A DNA stretch of 42,257 bases from CAUZSH01 sp963582935. Its GTDB lineage: Bacteria > Pseudomonadota > Gammaproteobacteria > Francisellales > Francisellaceae. The translations under genes and the position numbers were made by a program. The first letter of the stretch is position 1; every line of letters begins with the position of its first letter. Below the pieces are notes generated by a model. The model did no database searches. It had not been told where the DNA came from and saw nothing but the letters and a program-made list of their open reading frames with translations. Where the stretch lies: NCBI GenBank assembly GCA_963582935.1, contig CAUZSH010000005.1, forward strand, positions 1-42,257, written 5' to 3'. Shown in pieces: positions 7,874 to 16,794 of this stretch.

Positions 7874-10138
7874 TTAAATTGCACAAGCCCCAGACTCGCA
7901 ACTGCTCGCCACCACAACATTTTGCTCACCAGAGCCATCTCGGGTATTATGATAATACAGCGTTTTAAGCCCATATTTGTAGGCAGTTAAAAGATCAGCA
8001 AGCAACTGCTGCACCGATACTTTCTGATCGGGGTATCTCATGGGGTCATAGTTTGTATTGGCGGAAATAGATTGATCAATAAACTTTTGAATAATGCCAC
8101 ATAATTGTAAGTATCCCGTATTATCTGGAATTTGCCATAATAGCTCATACTGATCTTTGCAGTTTTGAATATCGGGAACCACCTGCTTTAAAACCCCATC
8201 TTTACTCTGCTTAATGGATATCAGCCCTCTTGGCGGTTCAATCCCATTGGTTGCATTCGAGATCTGCGAAGAGGTCTCCGAGGGCATGATTGCCGACAAG
8301 GTGGAATGGCGAAGTCCATATTTGAGAATATCTTTCCGTAATTGTGCCCAATCTAAATGTAAGGGTTCATCACAAATCATATCCACATCTTTTTTATAAG
8401 TATCAATAGGTAAAATGCCTTGCGAATAAGTTGTTTGGTCAAATAAAACACATCTTCCTAGTTCTTTCGCAAGTTTATTCGAGGCTTTCAATAAATAATA
8501 CTGAATAGCTTCAAAGGTTCGATGCACTAAGCCATTAGCACTGCCATCACTATAACGCACATTATTTTTCGCCAAATAATAAGCAAGGTTGATCACCCCT
8601 ATGCCAAGACTACGTCGATCTTTGCCTCCATTTTCTGCAGCAGGTAATGGATAATCCTGATAATCCAATAAGCTATCCAACGCGCGCACCGCAAGTTCTG
8701 CAAGACCTTCAAGCTCATCCAAAGATTCAATCTCTCCTAAATTAAAGGCAGACAAAGTACACAATGCAATTTCTCCATCTGTATCAAAAATATGTTGTAA
8801 CGGTTTATTGGGTAACGTGATTTCCATACAAAGGTTCGACTGTTTAATGGGGGCTTGTTTCGGATCAAAAGCTGAATGTGTATTACAGTGATCCACATTT
8901 TGAATATAAATACGTCCTGTTTGTGCACGCTCTTGCATCAACAATGAAAATAACTCTGTCGCTTTGATTCTTTTTTGACGAATACCCGAGTTCATTTCAG
9001 CTTCCATATATAGCTGTTCAAACAACTCTTGATCACTAAAAAACGCCTCGTATAAGCCCGGCACATCTGAAGGACTAAAAAGCGTAATGTCCTGTTGTAA
9101 AATCAGACGCTGGTATAGCAACTTGTTTAATTGCACCCCATAATCCAAATGACGCACACGATTATCTTCTACCCCTCGATTATTTTTAAGCACCAATAAT
9201 GACTCCACTTCCAGATGCCATAAGGGATAAAAAAGCGTTGCCGCACCCCCTCGAACCCCACCTTGAGAGCACGACTTCACTGCCGTTTGGAAATGTTTAT
9301 AAAAAGGAATGCACCCTGTATGCAGAGCTTCGCCCCCACGAATTTCACTCCCCAATGCTCGGATTTTCCCTGCATTTATCCCAATGCCCGCACGTTGTGA
9401 CACATAGGTCACAATCGCTGACGCAGATGCATTGATTGATGCCAAGCTATCGTCTATATCAATCAAGACACAAGAGCTAAACTGACGCGTTGGCGTTCTA
9501 ACGCCCGCCATAATTGGGGTAGGCAGTGAAATTTTAAAGGTGCTGATCGCATCATAAAATCGATAAATATATCCCATGCGTATTTGGGGATCATAATGCG
9601 CAAACAAACAGGCACTCACCAACATATACAGTATTTGTGGCGTTTCATAAATATCACCCGTGACACGATTTTGCACCAAATATTTACCCTGCATTTGGCT
9701 CACTGCCGCATAGGTGAATTTCATGTCACGCCAATGATCTATATGGGCATTCATTTCATCAAACTCAGTTTTTGAGTAATCTTTCAGCAAATGTGAATCA
9801 TATTTTTTCATCTGAGTGAGTTTCAAAACATGATCATATAAGTGTGGGGGTTCAAATTGCCCATAAGCTAATTTGCGTAAATGAAATATTGCCAAACGTG
9901 CTGCCATATATTGATAGTCTGGTGTTTCCTCTGAAATCAAATCAGCTGCCGTTTTAATCACAATTGCCTGAATGTCGGCTGTTTTCATGCCTTCATAAAG
10001 CTGAATATGTGATTTCAATTCTACTTGGGACACCGAAATGCCTTCTAAGTCTTCCGCTGCCCAGGTTAATACTCGATGAATTTTGTCTAGATTAACCGGC
10101 TCTAAGTGGCCGCCCCTTTTTGTCACATTTACCTTCAT
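7874..10138 (-). CDS. nrdA: Class Ia ribonucleoside-diphosphate reductase alpha subunit
   Basis: Catalytic large subunit converting ribonucleoside diphosphates to deoxy forms. It has 754 residues (E. coli 761). The N-terminal ATP cone (about 1-95) for overall activity control is intact. Active-site residues are C223 (SSCVLIDIDDS), N435, C437 and E439 (SNLCMEITLP), and C460 (IALCTLSAFNLG). The redox-shuttle pair C747/C752 lies in the C-terminal CESGACAI. A Shine-Dalgarno AGGAAG precedes the ATG. About 200 bases upstream on the same strand is a cobalamin riboswitch, so expression is probably reduced when B12 is plentiful. nrdB follows after 26 bases. Confidence 0.98.
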   Translation of the reverse strand: MKVNVTKRGGHLEPVNLDKIHRVLTWAAEDLEGISVSQVELKSHIQLYEGMKTADIQAIVIKTAADLISEETPDYQYMAARLAIFHLRKLAYGQFEPPHLYDHVLKLTQMKKYDSHLLKDYSKTEFDEMNAHIDHWRDMKFTYAAVSQMQGKYLVQNRVTGDIYETPQILYMLVSACLFAHYDPQIRMGYIYRFYDAISTFKISLPTPIMAGVRTPTRQFSSCVLIDIDDSLASINASASAIVTYVSQRAGIGINAGKIRALGSEIRGGEALHTGCIPFYKHFQTAVKSCSQGGVRGGAATLFYPLWHLEVESLLVLKNNRGVEDNRVRHLDYGVQLNKLLYQRLILQQDITLFSPSDVPGLYEAFFSDQELFEQLYMEAEMNSGIRQKRIKATELFSLLMQERAQTGRIYIQNVDHCNTHSAFDPKQAPIKQSNLCMEITLPNKPLQHIFDTDGEIALCTLSAFNLGEIESLDELEGLAELAVRALDSLLDYQDYPLPAAENGGKDRRSLGIGVINLAYYLAKNNVRYSDGSANGLVHRTFEAIQYYLLKASNKLAKELGRCVLFDQTTYSQGILPIDTYKKDVDMICDEPLHLDWAQLRKDILKYGLRHSTLSAIMPSETSSQISNATNGIEPPRGLISIKQSKDGVLKQVVPDIQNCKDQYELLWQIPDNTGYLQLCGIIQKFIDQSISANTNYDPMRYPDQKVSVQQLLADLLTAYKYGLKTLYYHNTRDGSGEQNVVVASSCESGACAI

Positions 10139-10338
10139 TTTGTCTTCCTATTGTTTTAAACTCGAAGCGAACATACGCAGTCCAGTCAAAACAACTCACG
10201 AGCGTGATTCCAGCAATTTTTTGCCATAGCAATAGATGTAATGATGATACAATTGTGAAATAGATAACCCGTAGGTCTACCCATAAATATCTGCATTTGC
10301 TTCGCACCTCGAAAGCGGTTTCAACTTACGTGATCAAT
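10139..10338 (-). other. Expression platform / leader between riboswitch and nrdA
   Basis: About 200 bases separate the B12 box from the nrdA ATG. Imperfect hairpins are visible (GCTTTCG with CGAAGC around 10302-10320, and GTAG with CTAC near 10270-10280), but neither is followed by a T-run, so a classical terminator is not supported. A 71-codon GTG frame overlaps the nrdA start in another phase; it has no ribosome site and no recognisable content. Control by masking the nrdA ribosome site or by Rho-dependent termination remains possible. Confidence 0.4.
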
Positions 10339-10495
10339 GGCAGGTATTCGGACTTATGGACATGCTTTCGCGCCTACTAAACACTGCTTCCCAACAAACT
10401 TAGTTTGTCAGCGCGTGATTATGTTGTTCGTTTCCAATTACCGCTGCGGGCCAGTTCTGGATTTACACCAGATTCCCTCTTGCGAGACAGTTCAA
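10339..10495 (-). promoter_or_regulatory. Cobalamin (B12) riboswitch upstream of nrdAB
   Basis: Read on the minus strand, this region carries the conserved blocks of the adenosylcobalamin riboswitch in order. These are GAGGGAATCTGGTG, then AATCCAGAACTGGCCCGCAG followed by CGGTAA, then a GTTGGGAAGCAGT block, and finally the B12 box AAGTCCGAATACCTGCC. The order and wording match the E. coli btuB leader (GGGAATCC, GCGCAGCGGTAA, GGGAAG, AAGCCCGAAGACCTGCC). A CTC-GCAA-GAG tetraloop hairpin opens the element, and ACAAACTTAGTTTGT forms a peripheral hairpin. The 5' limit is approximate. No intrinsic terminator is obvious in the 200 bases before nrdA, so the switching mechanism is unclear. Confidence 0.92.
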
Positions 10496-10653
10496 AACTA
10501 TTAAAATTAGATCTTCACTGTAAACCATTGTTCAGCTTCCATCTTAGCGGAGGAAATATATAAAAGATAGCAGAGGTTAAAAACTCTCAGGGGAATTGCA
10601 TTTAATTTTTCCCAATGATTTTTAACATATATGCTGCGGTAATCTCCCCATAT

Positions 10654-10806
10654 TTAGGGGTCTTTTTCAGTAGAACTATTAGGTCCACCAAAAACCATGG
10701 TTAAGAAGCCTTTTTGCTTTACAATTTGCTTCTCCATATCCACGCCATCAAAAAAACCATTGACGCGATCATCACATAATACTTTACGATAAAATAGGCC
10801 TTGATT
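10654..10806 (-). pseudogene. Remnant of a group 1 truncated haemoglobin (GlbN-like)
   Basis: On the minus strand, 51 codons run from an in-frame TAG to a TAA and contain LFYRKVLCDDRVNGFFDGVD and QKGFLTMVFGGPNSSTEKD. These match the core of truncated haemoglobins (FYxRVLxDxxLxxFFxxVDMxxQxxxQxxFLTxxxGGPxxYxG). The N-terminal part (IGG...AI) is lost or out of frame: AIQPF occurs just upstream in another frame. The C-terminal half is missing, so no functional heme protein can be made. The remnant lies between gyrB and the nrdA riboswitch in a gene-free stretch. I see nothing else supportable in 10501-10653 or 10807-10938. Confidence 0.75.
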
Positions 10807-10938
10807 CTAAAGGGCTGGATAGCTCAATGAGAATAGCTGACAGGAAAGTGGAAAGAGCCAGAAAAAGCAGATGAGCCAATTACTTTTCAATGTTGATAAT
10901 TATTCCCTTAAAAATATTTTTATGCTTATGCCACTACG

Positions 10939-13380
10939 CTAAACATCCAAATTCATCACATTCAAAGCATTGGTTTCAATAAAGTCACGACGTGGCTCAA
11001 CATGATCCCCCATCAATGTTGTAAATAACTCGTCAGCCGCCACCGCATCACTTACTTTAACTTGCAGCATACGACGCTCAGCAGGATCCATAGTGGTTTC
11101 CCACAACTGGTCTGGATTCATTTCACCAAGACCTTTGTAGCGTTGAATGTTTTGCCCACGCTTTGCTTCCACCAATAACCAATCAGCGACCTGTTCAAAA
11201 GTATCTATTGGCTGCCTCTTATCCCCTCTTTGTATATAAGCATTCTCGCCAATCAAACCTTCCAATAATTCGCCCAAGGCACACATTTGTTTATAATCTT
11301 TTCCTTCAAAAAAACTAAAGGGAATATGAATCGTAGAGTTCACACTATGCACCACACGGTGCAACATTAAGTCATAGAATATTTCTTCCTTGCCTTCATC
11401 TTCTTCAGTTTCTTGAACACGCTCCACAACCTCACAATGATAGGCTTCGTATTCATGCGTAAACTCATTGAGGCGAGATTCTAATGCCATCCACCAGTTC
11501 GTTAACACGGCTTTATCATGACGTATATTAGAATCATAAGGAGTGAATTCTATCAACGCTTTTAAAAATGATTCCGGATAACGACGTGAAACAGATTGGA
11601 TCACCCGCATCGTTTTTTGGTATTGGTTATAGAGCGACTCAAGCCCAACACCTGAGATGGCTGGTGCGTCATTCCCTGAAAATAAGCTTGCACCATTTAA
11701 ACCAATTTGTCCCAGATATTCCACGAGTGCCGCGTCATCTTTCACATAGGTTTCCTGCTTTCCTTTCTTGACTTTGTAGAGGGGCGGTTGCGCAATATAG
11801 ATATAACCTTTTTCAACAAGTTCTGGGTATTGACGGTAAAAAAATGTCAGCAACAAAGTACGAATATGAGAACCATCCACGTCTGCATCGGTCATAATAA
11901 TGATGTGATGATAGCGTAGCTTTTCGATGTTATATTCATCTCGACCAATCCCACAGCCCAACGCCTTAATCAACGTGCCCACTTCTACGGAGGAAAGCAT
12001 TTTATCAAAACGGGCTTTTTCAACATTCAAAATTTTGCCTTTCAACGGTAAAATCGCCTGTGTTTTACGATTACGCGCTTGTTTTGCAGAACCGCCTGCA
12101 GAATCTCCCTCCACAAGGTACAATTCAGACAGTGCAGGATCTTTCTCCTGACAATCAGCGAGTTTTCCAGGTAATCCTGCAATATCTAAAGCACCTTTAC
12201 GGCGCGTCATTTCACGTGCTTTGCGAGCTGCCTCACGAGCACGTGCGGAATCAATAATTTTGCTGGCAATAATTTTGGCTTCCTGAGGGTTTTCCATCAA
12301 GAATTCAGATAATTTTTCAGCCACTAAAGATTCCACTATCGGCTTCACTTCCGAGGAAACCAATTTATCTTTGGTTTGGGATGAAAACTTGGGGTCTGGA
12401 ATTTTCACAGAAAGCACTGCGGTTAAACCCTCCCGTGCATCATCTCCTGCCGTGCTCACCTTATGCTTGTTATTTAAACCTTCACTTTCAATATAGTTAT
12501 TCATGGTGCGGGTCAATGCCGCTCTTAAGCCAGATAAATGTGAGCCACCATCTCGTTGAGGTATATTATTGGTAAAACAAAAAATACTCTCTTGATAACC
12601 TTCATTCCATTGTAAGGCAAGCTCCACAGAAACATCATTCTTTTCTGCCACCGTATAAAATGCATGTGGATGAATCGCTGTTTTATTTTTATTCAAATGA
12701 TCCACAAATGCCTTAATACCGCCATCATAACAAAAAGCTTTTTCCTGCCCATCGTTATTATCTTTAATGTGAATATTAACGCCTGAATTTAAAAATGCCA
12801 GCTCACGAATACGACGTGTCAACGTATCAAAGCTAAACTCCGTAATAGCAAAAGTTTCTGCACTGGGTTTAAATCTTACCATCGTGCCTGATTTTTCTGT
12901 TGGACCAATTTCTTTTAAAGGGGCATCCGGGTCACCATGAGAATAAAATTGCTGGTATTCTTTGCCGTCTTTCCATATACGAAGCTCTAAGGTTTCAGAG
13001 AGTGCATTCACCACAGAAACCCCTACGCCATGCAGTCCGCCAGAGACTTTATAAGAGTTATCATCAAACTTACCACCAGCATGTAACACCGTCATAATCA
13101 CTTCAGCCGCTGTAACGCCTTCTTCTTCGTGGATACCCACAGGAATACCACGTCCGTTATCTTCAACGGATACTGAGCCATCGCTATGCATCACCACGTT
13201 AATTTTATCACAATGCCCCGCTAAGGCTTCATCAATGGCATTATCCACCACCTCAAACACCATATGATGCAAACCCGTGCCATCATCGGTATCACCAATA
13301 TACATTCCAGGTCGTTTGCGAACTGCATCAAGGCCTTTTAAAACCTTAATACTGGATGAATCATAAGCGTTATCTGACAT
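10939..13380 (-). CDS. gyrB: DNA gyrase subunit B
   Basis: ATPase subunit of DNA gyrase, which introduces negative supercoils together with GyrA. It has 813 residues (E. coli 804), the long gammaproteobacterial form with the extra domain inside the TOPRIM region. The GHKL ATPase has E43 and N47 in VFEVVDNAIDEALAG, the DNGRGIPVGIH loop and GGLHGVGVSVVNALS. TOPRIM motifs are LVEGDSAGGSAKQARNRKTQ and IIMTDADVDGSHIRTLLLTF. The C-terminal QRYKGLGEMNPDQLWETTMD and FIETNALNVMNLDV match the family. A GGAGAAG Shine-Dalgarno precedes the ATG. Unlike the common dnaA-dnaN-recF-gyrB order, its neighbours here are dnaQ and a globin remnant. Confidence 0.98.
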   Translation of the reverse strand: MSDNAYDSSSIKVLKGLDAVRKRPGMYIGDTDDGTGLHHMVFEVVDNAIDEALAGHCDKINVVMHSDGSVSVEDNGRGIPVGIHEEEGVTAAEVIMTVLHAGGKFDDNSYKVSGGLHGVGVSVVNALSETLELRIWKDGKEYQQFYSHGDPDAPLKEIGPTEKSGTMVRFKPSAETFAITEFSFDTLTRRIRELAFLNSGVNIHIKDNNDGQEKAFCYDGGIKAFVDHLNKNKTAIHPHAFYTVAEKNDVSVELALQWNEGYQESIFCFTNNIPQRDGGSHLSGLRAALTRTMNNYIESEGLNNKHKVSTAGDDAREGLTAVLSVKIPDPKFSSQTKDKLVSSEVKPIVESLVAEKLSEFLMENPQEAKIIASKIIDSARAREAARKAREMTRRKGALDIAGLPGKLADCQEKDPALSELYLVEGDSAGGSAKQARNRKTQAILPLKGKILNVEKARFDKMLSSVEVGTLIKALGCGIGRDEYNIEKLRYHHIIIMTDADVDGSHIRTLLLTFFYRQYPELVEKGYIYIAQPPLYKVKKGKQETYVKDDAALVEYLGQIGLNGASLFSGNDAPAISGVGLESLYNQYQKTMRVIQSVSRRYPESFLKALIEFTPYDSNIRHDKAVLTNWWMALESRLNEFTHEYEAYHCEVVERVQETEEDEGKEEIFYDLMLHRVVHSVNSTIHIPFSFFEGKDYKQMCALGELLEGLIGENAYIQRGDKRQPIDTFEQVADWLLVEAKRGQNIQRYKGLGEMNPDQLWETTMDPAERRMLQVKVSDAVAADELFTTLMGDHVEPRRDFIETNALNVMNLDV

Positions 13381-13474
13381 CGAGCTTCTCCAAAGAAATC
13401 ATAAATCTTCTGATGAACAACCAATATACCAGAAACAGGCTCCATACGCCTTAGAAAACACTCTTTAGAGGGGC

Positions 13475-14197
13475 TTATTCTAGGTTTTCTAGCTGCTGCC
13501 AGACCGAAGAATTTCCTGATTTTTTAGCCATGTTTTTAAGATAGTCATTGTGACACTGTAATGCTGTCGGTTTTGCCATGATAACGAGTAAATCTATGCC
13601 TCGACGTAAAACATTTTCCGATGTATTTTTTTTACTAGCTGCTGAAACCGTGTCGTCATGGAAAACCAAATCAGTTTGCCCGCCCGTCATCGCAAGATAT
13701 ACTTCGGCCAAAATTTCTGAATCTAATAAAGCGCCATGAAAAATACGGTGTTGGTTATTGATTGCATAACGCTTACAAAGCGCATCCAAAGAATTTCGTT
13801 GACCGGGGTGCTTTTTACGCGCCATGATTAAAGAGTCAGTAATGGCCACATGGTCCACTACACTGCCCCATGGGTTTGACGGCAAACGATTTAACTCCGA
13901 ATCCATAAAGGGCACATCAAAGGCCGCATTATGAATAATCACCTCAGCATCCTGTAAATAATGAATAATCTCTTCTGCTTTTTCTGCAAATAAAGGTTTA
14001 TCTGCTAAAAATTCATTGCTCAAACCATGTACTCGAAGCGCACCCTCTTCAACCTCAATGTCTGGCTTAAAATAGAAATGTAGATTTTTACCTGTCAATT
14101 TACGATCAATCATTTCCACCGCACCAAACTCAATTATGCGGTGCCCTTGCTTATGCTCAAAACCCGTGGTCTCTGTATCTAAAAATATTTGTCTCAT
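13475..14197 (-). CDS. dnaQ: DNA polymerase III epsilon subunit (proofreading exonuclease)
   Basis: 3'-5' exonuclease that proofreads for the replicative polymerase. It has 240 residues (E. coli 243). The DEDDh site is complete: D7 and E9 in IFLDTETTGF, D94 in HNAAFDVPFMD, and H154 and D159 in FHGALLDSEILAEVY. After the exonuclease domain comes QTDLVF (174-179), matching the beta-clamp binding motif QTSMAF of E. coli epsilon. The remaining C-terminal tail, which binds the alpha subunit, is present. It sits 94 bases upstream of gyrB on the same strand and directly follows the broken phosphorylase gene. Confidence 0.95.
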   Translation of the reverse strand: MRQIFLDTETTGFEHKQGHRIIEFGAVEMIDRKLTGKNLHFYFKPDIEVEEGALRVHGLSNEFLADKPLFAEKAEEIIHYLQDAEVIIHNAAFDVPFMDSELNRLPSNPWGSVVDHVAITDSLIMARKKHPGQRNSLDALCKRYAINNQHRIFHGALLDSEILAEVYLAMTGGQTDLVFHDDTVSAASKKNTSENVLRRGIDLLVIMAKPTALQCHNDYLKNMAKKSGNSSVWQQLENLE

Positions 14198-14217
14198 AAA
14201 CGATCTCGCTTACTGCC

Positions 14218-15035
14218 TTATAGCGTTCTAATGCCAACCTGCCAGATTTTTTTTATCTTATCCACAGCGAATGCACCGTTTTTCAGCGCATCATCATGGT
14301 TAACTTCACTAGAGGAAACGCCTGACGCCATATTAGTCACGGCTGAAATTGCCGTCACCTTTAAACCACAATGACGCGCCACAATCACTTCTGGCACCGT
14401 AGAGATCCCCGATCCGCACCCAAAATCTTAAATGCTCGAATCTCTGCAGGCATTTCAAACTGAGGTCCCAACACGCCAATATACACGCCCTCATACATTT
14501 CAATACCTAGATCAAAAGCAATTTTATTAAACTTACGCCGTGTTGTCGCATCATAGGCATTCTCCATGGGGACAAAACGAGGTCCCATGTCCTCATCATT
14601 TGGTCCGACTAGGGGGCTATTGATTTGAAAGTTAATATGATCTTTAATCATCACCACATCCCCAGGAGTTGCGCTTGAAATCAAAGAGCCCGCGGCATTG
14701 GAAATTAAAAGATGTTGTACACCAAGCAATTTCATCAAACGAATGGGCAACGCCACCTGCGTAAAATCAGCGCCTTCATAAACATGAATTCGTCCACTCA
14801 TACACACAACAGAGACACCTTGATACTTTCCAAAAACGAGCTCTGCGGCATGACCCTCAACTTGTGAGGTTAAAAAACCAGGAATTTCATGATAAGGAAT
14901 ACGTGCCTGTATGGTCATATCATCCGTGACACACCCAAGACCAGAACCTAAAATCATCCCCACTTTGGCATTGAAATTTGGCAGCCTAGTTCGGATATAG
15001 GCAAAAGCCTGTTGGAGCTCTGCTTTGATTTTCAT
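14218..15035 (-). pseudogene. Purine nucleoside phosphorylase, frameshifted
   Basis: A class I (PunA/XapA-type) purine nucleoside phosphorylase that would cleave purine nucleosides with phosphate. The N-terminal 200 residues are good: MILGSGLGCV, EGHAAELVFG, MSGRIHVYEG, ISNAAGSL and GPQFEMPAEIRAFKILGAD. After GAD (near 14415) the frame breaks and stops 10 codons later. In the next frame the family continues as STVPEVIVARHCGLKVTAIS and VTNMASGVSSSEVNHDDALK, ending with a TAA at 14218. Compared with the usual GADAVGMSTVPE, about four bases appear to be missing. The truncated 216-residue product would lack the conserved purine-binding Asn in the VTN segment and is probably inactive, unless the shift is a sequencing error. 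Confidence 0.9.
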
Positions 15036-15118
15036 TTAAAGATATACTGGAAAAGTCATGGCCTTAGAATAAATGAATCAGCTCTAAAGCTCAAGGATCA
15101 GCACAAAACCTCAGACAC

Positions 15119-15139
15119 AAAAAAACCACCCGAAGGTGG
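15119..15139 (-). terminator. Intrinsic terminator of the porin gene
   Basis: On the minus strand, CCACC-TTCG-GGTGG forms a five-pair stem with a stable UUCG tetraloop, followed at once by seven T residues. It lies 34 bases past the stop of the LbtU-like porin and should end that transcript before the phosphorylase pseudogene. Confidence 0.85.
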
Positions 15140-15172
15140 CCTTATAAAAAACATGTTAGTTGCCGTTGTTGC

Positions 15173-16594
15173 TTAGAAATAAGCCGTTACGTCAACCAAA
15201 ACTGTGTTCGATGTTTTGGTATCGGACGTAGTGGGCCCGTTTTTAGCAGGGGTAAACTGAGTCATTTTGCCCCCTGCCAAGATATAAGAACCGCCCACCC
15301 AAACATTATTCACCACTTCTGTGCGCGCACCCGCATTCAACATATAGAGACGGTTGTCACTGTTTTGGATCACGTTGTCATAACTTGCGAAAAACACGGT
15401 AGAATGACCCATTACTGGCATCGTGTAAGCCGTATTTAGATTAAATGCTTTAACTGCAGCACCCGAGCTAAACGCAGGAACTGTATCCCATCCTAAAATA
15501 TGCCCTAGACTATAAATATTATTTGCATTGCCAATAAAGTTATTTTGCGTTGCTAAGCCGTGGACACCAGAAGTAGTAACAACAAACTCAGCGTTTACTA
15601 CCAAGTTTTGTACATCATTACCCATCTTAGCGCCTGCATTCAGGTCAATGGCACCAGTGCCTGTATCATTTTGGCCTGTACTATAGTTAGTTTTCGTCGA
15701 GGACTGTGTAAAGGCTGTACCATTAATATAGCCACCACCTGCATGGAAAGTTAGATCTTTAGATAGCGTGCCGTCATAACGAACATTTGCCGCAAAGTTA
15801 TTGATTTGGCCCGATGGTGTCACTGAGTTATATTGAGCTTCTCCACCGCCATTCATTACTGTAAATGTTGCGGTAACTGCCTGACCTCTTGCTAACTCTT
15901 GATGATAACCTGCACCCAACTGACCACCAGAAGCTAAGAAGAAGGATTGCAACATGCTTGGCGTTAATGTACTTGGCGTACTGAAGTCACCAAAGTCGAT
16001 GGTTTTCTTACCACCCCAGGCATAAAATGGCGATACATTTAAGTTACCAAACACTAGATAAGCATCATTTAGATAAACACTATCACCATTTGCTTGAGTG
16101 CCTCCCGCCATTACTGTGGTAGATTGTGGGTTAGATACTTGAAGATTCAAGAAAGCGGTGACCCAATCACCAGCCGTTGCTGTGAAAGCAATATTTGCCG
16201 CTGGCAAGTTAATGCTACTATTGTTTTTGCTGCCCACACGTTGAAAATCTGTATAGATCTCACCTTTACCACCCAATGTGATGGTGTTGGCAGCAATGCT
16301 TCCATCTGCACGATGTTGTAGTATGGTTAATTCTCTATTAACAGTGTCTTGGTTATTCAACATATCTTTAGTGAATTCACTATTGATACCCACGAAGCTA
16401 CCGCTACCGCCGCTTTTCGCACCGCTTTTCGCACCGCTATTCGCCATAGCGTTTAGTTGTGTTTGAAGCTGTTGAACTTGTACTGTCAATGCTTTTAGCT
16501 GTGCGTCTGTATTTGAATTTCCAGCTGCATACACACTCCCTGCTACTGCAAACCCTGCAGCGGCAACCGATGTTACGATCGTTTTTAGTTTCAC
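15173..16594 (-). CDS. Outer-membrane porin, LbtU/FupA-like (putative siderophore or iron porin)
   Basis: A 473-residue predicted outer-membrane beta-barrel. It has a signal peptide (about 1-23, ending VYAA), a short coiled-coil (LKALTVQVQQLQTQLNAM, about 33-50), a Gly/Ser/Lys linker with a direct repeat (GAKSGAKSGG), then GSFVGINSEFTKDML and a long beta-rich region ending in the barrel signal VDVTAYF with terminal Phe. This order resembles LbtU of Legionella and the Francisella FupA/FslE family (DUF3573), which import siderophore or ferrous iron. Substrate is inferred, not shown. The start is GTG with AGGAG nine bases before it. No clear Fur box was seen upstream. An intrinsic terminator follows. 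Confidence 0.75.
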   Translation of the reverse strand: MKLKTIVTSVAAAGFAVAGSVYAAGNSNTDAQLKALTVQVQQLQTQLNAMANSGAKSGAKSGGSGSFVGINSEFTKDMLNNQDTVNRELTILQHRADGSIAANTITLGGKGEIYTDFQRVGSKNNSSINLPAANIAFTATAGDWVTAFLNLQVSNPQSTTVMAGGTQANGDSVYLNDAYLVFGNLNVSPFYAWGGKKTIDFGDFSTPSTLTPSMLQSFFLASGGQLGAGYHQELARGQAVTATFTVMNGGGEAQYNSVTPSGQINNFAANVRYDGTLSKDLTFHAGGGYINGTAFTQSSTKTNYSTGQNDTGTGAIDLNAGAKMGNDVQNLVVNAEFVVTTSGVHGLATQNNFIGNANNIYSLGHILGWDTVPAFSSGAAVKAFNLNTAYTMPVMGHSTVFFASYDNVIQNSDNRLYMLNAGARTEVVNNVWVGGSYILAGGKMTQFTPAKNGPTTSDTKTSNTVLVDVTAYF

Positions 16595-16794
16595 GTCAGT
16601 TTTCTCCTAACTGTTGTTAATAAAAAGTTAATTGTTCTACCACCCATGCCAGTGGATGAATACTGATGGATGTTTGCTCAATCCTGCAAGGGGCTTTTGC
16701 GTACATTCATTCAGTAATATTCCTTAAACTAGCACCTCTTTTATTTTTTGCAAGGGATGCCAATATTTTTTTTAAATTATTTTATCTATATAAA

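Noticed and set aside
7848..7901. Longer N-terminus for NrdB
   Set aside because: The extension overlaps the nrdA 3' end, has no ribosome site and is absent from the family; ATG 7847 has AAGGAC before it.
10092..10307. 71-codon frame overlapping the nrdA start, as a leader peptide
   Set aside because: It begins with GTG without a ribosome site, reads into nrdA in another phase and has no recognisable content.
10811..10870. tRNA-like start (GGGCTGGATAGCTCAATGAG) on the plus strand
   Set aside because: It resembles a tRNA D-arm, but there is no T-loop GTTCGAATC, no anticodon stem and no acceptor pairing.
11568..13097. Several plus-strand open frames across gyrB
   Set aside because: They are antisense shadows of a well-conserved gene, with no ribosome sites or family resemblance.
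16380..16445. Short direct repeats as a possible CRISPR or mobile repeat
   Set aside because: They code for a repeated GAKS linker inside the porin gene. No CRISPR array was seen anywhere in the window.
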